DNA of 64,000 nucleotides from Paenibacillus sp. 37 (GTDB taxonomy: Bacteria > Bacillota > Bacilli > Paenibacillales > Paenibacillaceae), in the NCBI RefSeq assembly GCF_008386395.1, contig NZ_CP043761.1:3782001-3846000 (forward strand), read 5' to 3'. The position numbers and the translations under genes are program-made. Below are positions 60,842-64,000 of this stretch, one piece after another (within the stretch, counting starts at the first letter, position 1; each line of letters starts with the position of its first letter). Under the pieces are notes generated by a model. The model did no database searches. It saw nothing but the letters and a program-made list of their open reading frames with translations, and was not told the DNA's origin.

Positions 60842-62953
60842 ATGACGATTCAATATCATGAACAATTGCGTATATTTGCAATACAGACACAACATTCATC
60901 CTATATTTTCGGAATTAATGAGAGAGAACACCTACAGCATCTGTATTGGGGAGATCCAGTGAGTATCGAGGACAGCGCTCCGTTGCTCCAACTACAATCC
61001 CATAGCTCTTTTGACGCGGAAGTGGAAGGAGAGGTGGGGGAGTACAGCTTCTGGGGAGGAGCATCTTATACAGAGCCATCTCTGAAACTGCGGATGCCTG
61101 ATGGTGTCCGCGATCTTCAGGTTAGATATGACCGTCACGTGGTCATTGAACAGGATGGCAGACAGACGCTGATTATTACGTTGAAGGATCAGGTATATGC
61201 ACTTGAAACGCAGCTGGTCTATCGGGTCATCCCGGAATTCGACTTGGTGGAGCGTTATGCCAATATCATAAATACGGGTCAGGAGGATATTGTGCTGGAA
61301 AGCATGCAATCCGCAGCCTGGACTTTGCCATATCTCCATGATTACCGTCTGACGCATGTTACGGGTAAATGGTCGGGTGAATTCCAACTGCGCAATACCA
61401 TTTTGACAGAGGGAAAAAAGGTACTTGAATCGCGGAGAGGTTTCACAGACGGCCATGCCAACCCATGGTTTGCCATAGATGACGGCCTTTCGACTGAAAC
61501 AGGAGGTGGGGTATGGTTTGGTGCTCTCGCCTGGAGCGGCAACTGGAAGATTGTCGCTGAGAAGACGCCATTCATGCATGTGCGGGTCACAGGTGGCATC
61601 CATGATTTTGACAATGAATGGTTGCTGGGTGCCGGCGAAACGTTTGAGACACCTGTCTTTGTCGGCGGATTCAGCCCTGAGGGCTTTGGCGGCATGAGCC
61701 ACCGCTTGCATCAGTATCAATATGATTACATACTGCCGCGCAGTGAAATCGGTAAAGTGCTGTACAACTCCTGGGAAGCTACCTATTTCGATGTTAATGC
61801 CCAGGACCAAATGGCGCTTGCCGAAAGGGCAGCCAAAATGGGTGTGGAACTATTCGTTGTGGATGACGGCTGGTTTGGGCAGCGGAATTCCGACCGTGCG
61901 GGGTTGGGTGACTGGAACGTGAACAAAGAGAAGTTCCCGAACGGACTTGTCGAGCTGATTGACCGGGTTCATGGACTTGGGATGGAATTCGGCATATGGG
62001 TGGAGCCGGAGTCGGTCAACCCGGATAGTGATCTCTACAGAGCACATCCGGACTGGGTATATCATTTTGAGACACGGGGACGTACGGAGCTTCGTAATCA
62101 GCTGCTGTTGAACATTTCCAAGCCAGAGGTCAAGCAATACATTATCGATTTTATGACCGAACTGCTTGGCAATCATGAGATTAAGTTCATTAAATGGGAT
62201 ATGAACCGGACCATTACGGAACCGGGCATGAAGGGTCACCCCATTAACCGTCAGAAAGAAGTATGGGTAAGGCATGTCCAGAGCTTGTATGATATCTGGG
62301 CACGGCTGCGAGCCAAGTTCCCGGATGTCGAGTTTGAGACCTGCGCAGGAGGTGGCTCGCGGATTGATCTGGGCATCTTTCGTTATGCCGATCAGTCCTG
62401 GCCGAGTGACAATACGGATGCGTTCGACCGTTTGAGCATTCAGGAAGGCTTCTCGTATACATACGCACCACGTATGATGACCTGTTGGGTAACCGAGTCG
62501 CCTACAGGAATGAACGGCCGCAACGTCTCTCTGAAGTATCGCTTCCACAGTGCAATGATGGGCACACTTGGTATTGGTTCCAATCTGAACGAGTGGAGTG
62601 ATGAGTGGATTGGGCAGTCCGGGGAATTCATCGATCAGTACAAAGCCATTCGCCACCTGGTGCAATTCGGCAGACAATTCCGCCTGACTGCGCTTCGTCA
62701 TAAGGGAGTTACCGCTGTCCAGTACAGCGATGCAGCCGGAAGTGACCATGTGCTGTTCGCCTTTCTTCACTCGCAGAAGCTGGGTGAACCGTTGCCAAGA
62801 CTCCGTTTGGCAGGTCTTCAGGCTGACAAGACCTATCTCATTGAAGTGCTGGGGTTATCGGTTAGTGGACGTGCACTGATGAACATTGGGGTGGAATTGC
62901 CTCTACGCGGTGATTTCGACAGCCTGGTGTATCGCATCCTTGAGCAAGTATAA
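60842..62953 (+). CDS. Alpha-galactosidase, GH36
   Basis: A 703-residue cytoplasmic enzyme that removes terminal alpha-1,6-galactose from raffinose-type sugars or galactomannan fragments. GH36 marks: N-terminal beta-sandwich, VVDDGWFGQRNSD, GIWVEPESVNPDSDLYRAHP, nucleophile D453 in FIKWDMNRTI, CAGGGSRIDLGI and the acid/base SDNTDAFDR (D523). The length fits the tetrameric bacterial class (about 730). GAAAGGGG before the ATG at 60842 sets the start; an earlier in-frame ATG lacks a site. It follows the surface enzyme after a terminator, so it may have its own promoter. Confidence 0.95.
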   Translation: MTIQYHEQLRIFAIQTQHSSYIFGINEREHLQHLYWGDPVSIEDSAPLLQLQSHSSFDAEVEGEVGEYSFWGGASYTEPSLKLRMPDGVRDLQVRYDRHVVIEQDGRQTLIITLKDQVYALETQLVYRVIPEFDLVERYANIINTGQEDIVLESMQSAAWTLPYLHDYRLTHVTGKWSGEFQLRNTILTEGKKVLESRRGFTDGHANPWFAIDDGLSTETGGGVWFGALAWSGNWKIVAEKTPFMHVRVTGGIHDFDNEWLLGAGETFETPVFVGGFSPEGFGGMSHRLHQYQYDYILPRSEIGKVLYNSWEATYFDVNAQDQMALAERAAKMGVELFVVDDGWFGQRNSDRAGLGDWNVNKEKFPNGLVELIDRVHGLGMEFGIWVEPESVNPDSDLYRAHPDWVYHFETRGRTELRNQLLLNISKPEVKQYIIDFMTELLGNHEIKFIKWDMNRTITEPGMKGHPINRQKEVWVRHVQSLYDIWARLRAKFPDVEFETCAGGGSRIDLGIFRYADQSWPSDNTDAFDRLSIQEGFSYTYAPRMMTCWVTESPTGMNGRNVSLKYRFHSAMMGTLGIGSNLNEWSDEWIGQSGEFIDQYKAIRHLVQFGRQFRLTALRHKGVTAVQYSDAAGSDHVLFAFLHSQKLGEPLPRLRLAGLQADKTYLIEVLGLSVSGRALMNIGVELPLRGDFDSLVYRILEQV

Positions 62954-62972
62954 CGTTCTGGAAGAACTGTTT

Positions 62973-63020
62973 AAAAGGAGTGCTTTGCAAGCCACTAGTG
63001 GCTGCATTGCACTCCTTTTT
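62973..63020. terminator. Bidirectional terminator
   Basis: AAAAGGAGTGC pairs with GCACTCCTTTT, with an inner GCCACTAGTGGC hairpin, between the convergent GH36 and kinase genes. Confidence 0.85.
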
Positions 63021-64000
63021 TATTGGATCTCTTTTTGCGGCAGACGGATCTGTACGGTAGTTCCCATACCAATTTTGCTATACACTTTAACACCGTAGTA
63101 TTCACCAAATTTCAGCTTAATCCGCCGATCCACATTTGAAATCCCATAACCCCGTCCTTCTTTCTCTTCAAACAAAGCCTCAAGCTTCTCTCGCCGCATG
63201 CCCATTCCGTCGTCTATAACCGATAAGATGATACTATTGTTCTCAATGACACCCTTGATATGGATATTTAGAGGCCGATCCTGATTCCAAAGAGCGTGAA
63301 TGACTGCATTCTCCACAAAAGGCTGCAGCGCAAGCTTCACGGTCGAGTAGGGCAGGATCGATTGATCTATCGTGTAGATGATGTTCAGCTTTCCCTTAAA
63401 TCGAATAAGCTGAATGGCATTATAGCTCTGCGTCAGTTTTAATTCCTCATTGATGGTCAGGATACTCTTTCCTTTATTCAGGGATATCCGATAAAACTTG
63501 GCCAGATGAAGGACCATATCCTGAATCTGTGGATCTTGATGCTTTACGGCCAGAGAGGAGATCGAGCCCAGTGTATTATACAGAAAATGAGGATTGATCT
63601 GAGCTTGAAGCAGGTCAAGCTCGGCTTCCTTGCTCTGCAGCTCCTTTTGGTAGACCTCCGTCACCAGGCTTTTCAACCGGGTTGTCATCTGTTCGAATGC
63701 AAAGTGAAGCTGGCCGATCTCATCACTGCCCATTTGTTCCTCATGGGTAGGGTTGAAATCTCCCCGTTCAATGCGCCGAATCATCCGTATTAACGTCCTG
63801 ATGCGTTTGCTGAATAGCGATGCGGTAATATAAATGAGCAGCAGCGCCACGCCGATGAAGCCTAGTGAAATTTTGATAATAAGCTGAGAGAGAGCTTTGG
63901 CATCCTTGATAATACTGTCATAAGGGAAAATGGATACCGTTTTCCAGCCGTTTTTGAGCGTGTTATAGACCGCTAGGGCCTTTACGCCTTGATACGTTGT
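63020..64000 (-). CDS. Sensor histidine kinase, YesM type, partial
   Basis: The frame is open to the right edge, so the N-terminus is missing; about 326 C-terminal residues are visible. It starts inside an extracellular Cache-like sensor (NGWKTVSIFPYDSIIKDA), then a membrane helix, a HAMP linker, the phospho-His in QINPHFLYNTLGSISSLA and the ATPase domain (VENAVIHALW, DDGMGMRRE, GYGISNVDRRIKLKFG). It converges on the GH36 gene. It could be the partner of the regulator at 54289, the only one in this block without an adjacent kinase, or have its own beyond the window. Confidence 0.92.
   Translation of the reverse strand, partial: TTYQGVKALAVYNTLKNGWKTVSIFPYDSIIKDAKALSQLIIKISLGFIGVALLLIYITASLFSKRIRTLIRMIRRIERGDFNPTHEEQMGSDEIGQLHFAFEQMTTRLKSLVTEVYQKELQSKEAELDLLQAQINPHFLYNTLGSISSLAVKHQDPQIQDMVLHLAKFYRISLNKGKSILTINEELKLTQSYNAIQLIRFKGKLNIIYTIDQSILPYSTVKLALQPFVENAVIHALWNQDRPLNIHIKGVIENNSIILSVIDDGMGMRREKLEALFEEKEGRGYGISNVDRRIKLKFGEYYGVKVYSKIGMGTTVQIRLPQKEIQ

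Noticed and set aside
60992..62770. Long antisense open frames opposite the GH36 gene
   Set aside because: They mirror a conserved GH36 coding sequence and show no family features or start signals of their own.

Overview
The window looks like a chromosomal segment of a Paenibacillus-type member of the Bacillota. It has moderately AT-rich DNA, strong AGGAGG-type ribosome binding sites with frequent GTG/TTG starts, class III fructose-1,6-bisphosphatase, YesM/YesN-style histidine kinases with AraC-type response regulators, LplB/YtcP/LipO-type sugar ABC systems and a very large S-layer-anchored glycoside hydrolase. No rRNA, tRNA, CRISPR array, prophage or intact insertion sequence was seen.

Layout. 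1-5.4 kb: the end of a CynX-like transporter, an RpiR-type regulator facing a beta-glucoside-type PTS EIIBCA gene, and an MFS transporter. 5.7-18 kb: small regulator-plus-enzyme pairs (GNAT; TetR with Old Yellow Enzyme; LysR with a MetX-like hydrolase; methyltransferase; fbp; DoxX with MarR; LysR with an HSL-type esterase), separated by decayed genes (an IS3 transposase start, a 2-hydroxyacid dehydrogenase, an SDR, a carbohydrate-binding module). 18.7-25.7 kb: permease-permease-lipoprotein ABC operon converging on its probable two-component system. 26-28 kb: an SOS cassette (Y-family polymerase, YolD-like protein, unknown protein) behind two mirror-image LexA boxes. 28.4-29.3 kb: a seven-repeat RCC1-type propeller. 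29.6-34.8 kb: a CsoR-controlled copper operon (copZ, copA, His-rich lipoprotein, degenerate sirohaem-reductase-like protein, second HMA protein, glutaredoxin) followed by csoR. 35-40 kb: amidohydrolase/MarR pair, GNAT, SDR, an APH remnant and a GlsB-type membrane protein.

40-64 kb is dominated by polysaccharide use. The first block is solute-binding lipoprotein - histidine kinase - response regulator - secreted GH16 glucanase. The second is a cytoplasmic clan GH-D enzyme, a GH95 alpha-L-fucosidase-type enzyme, a response regulator, a 1529-residue surface protein (three CBM35-like modules, a GH-D domain paralogous to the cytoplasmic enzyme, three SLH repeats), a GH36 alpha-galactosidase and a convergent histidine kinase that runs off the window. 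Near-consensus CcpA cre sites precede the GH16 and SLH-enzyme genes. Together the genes suggest that glycans are bound and cut at the cell surface and trimmed inside.

The least ordinary observations are: the three-cysteine sirohaem-reductase-like protein inside the copper operon; an operator-like palindrome carried at the tips of hairpins around doxX-marR; matching TetR operators with a probably leaderless tetR; the mirrored SOS boxes; a family of terminator-linked dispersed repeats; and the intracellular/surface pair of GH-D enzymes. All functional calls come from reading motifs and context; no database search was possible.
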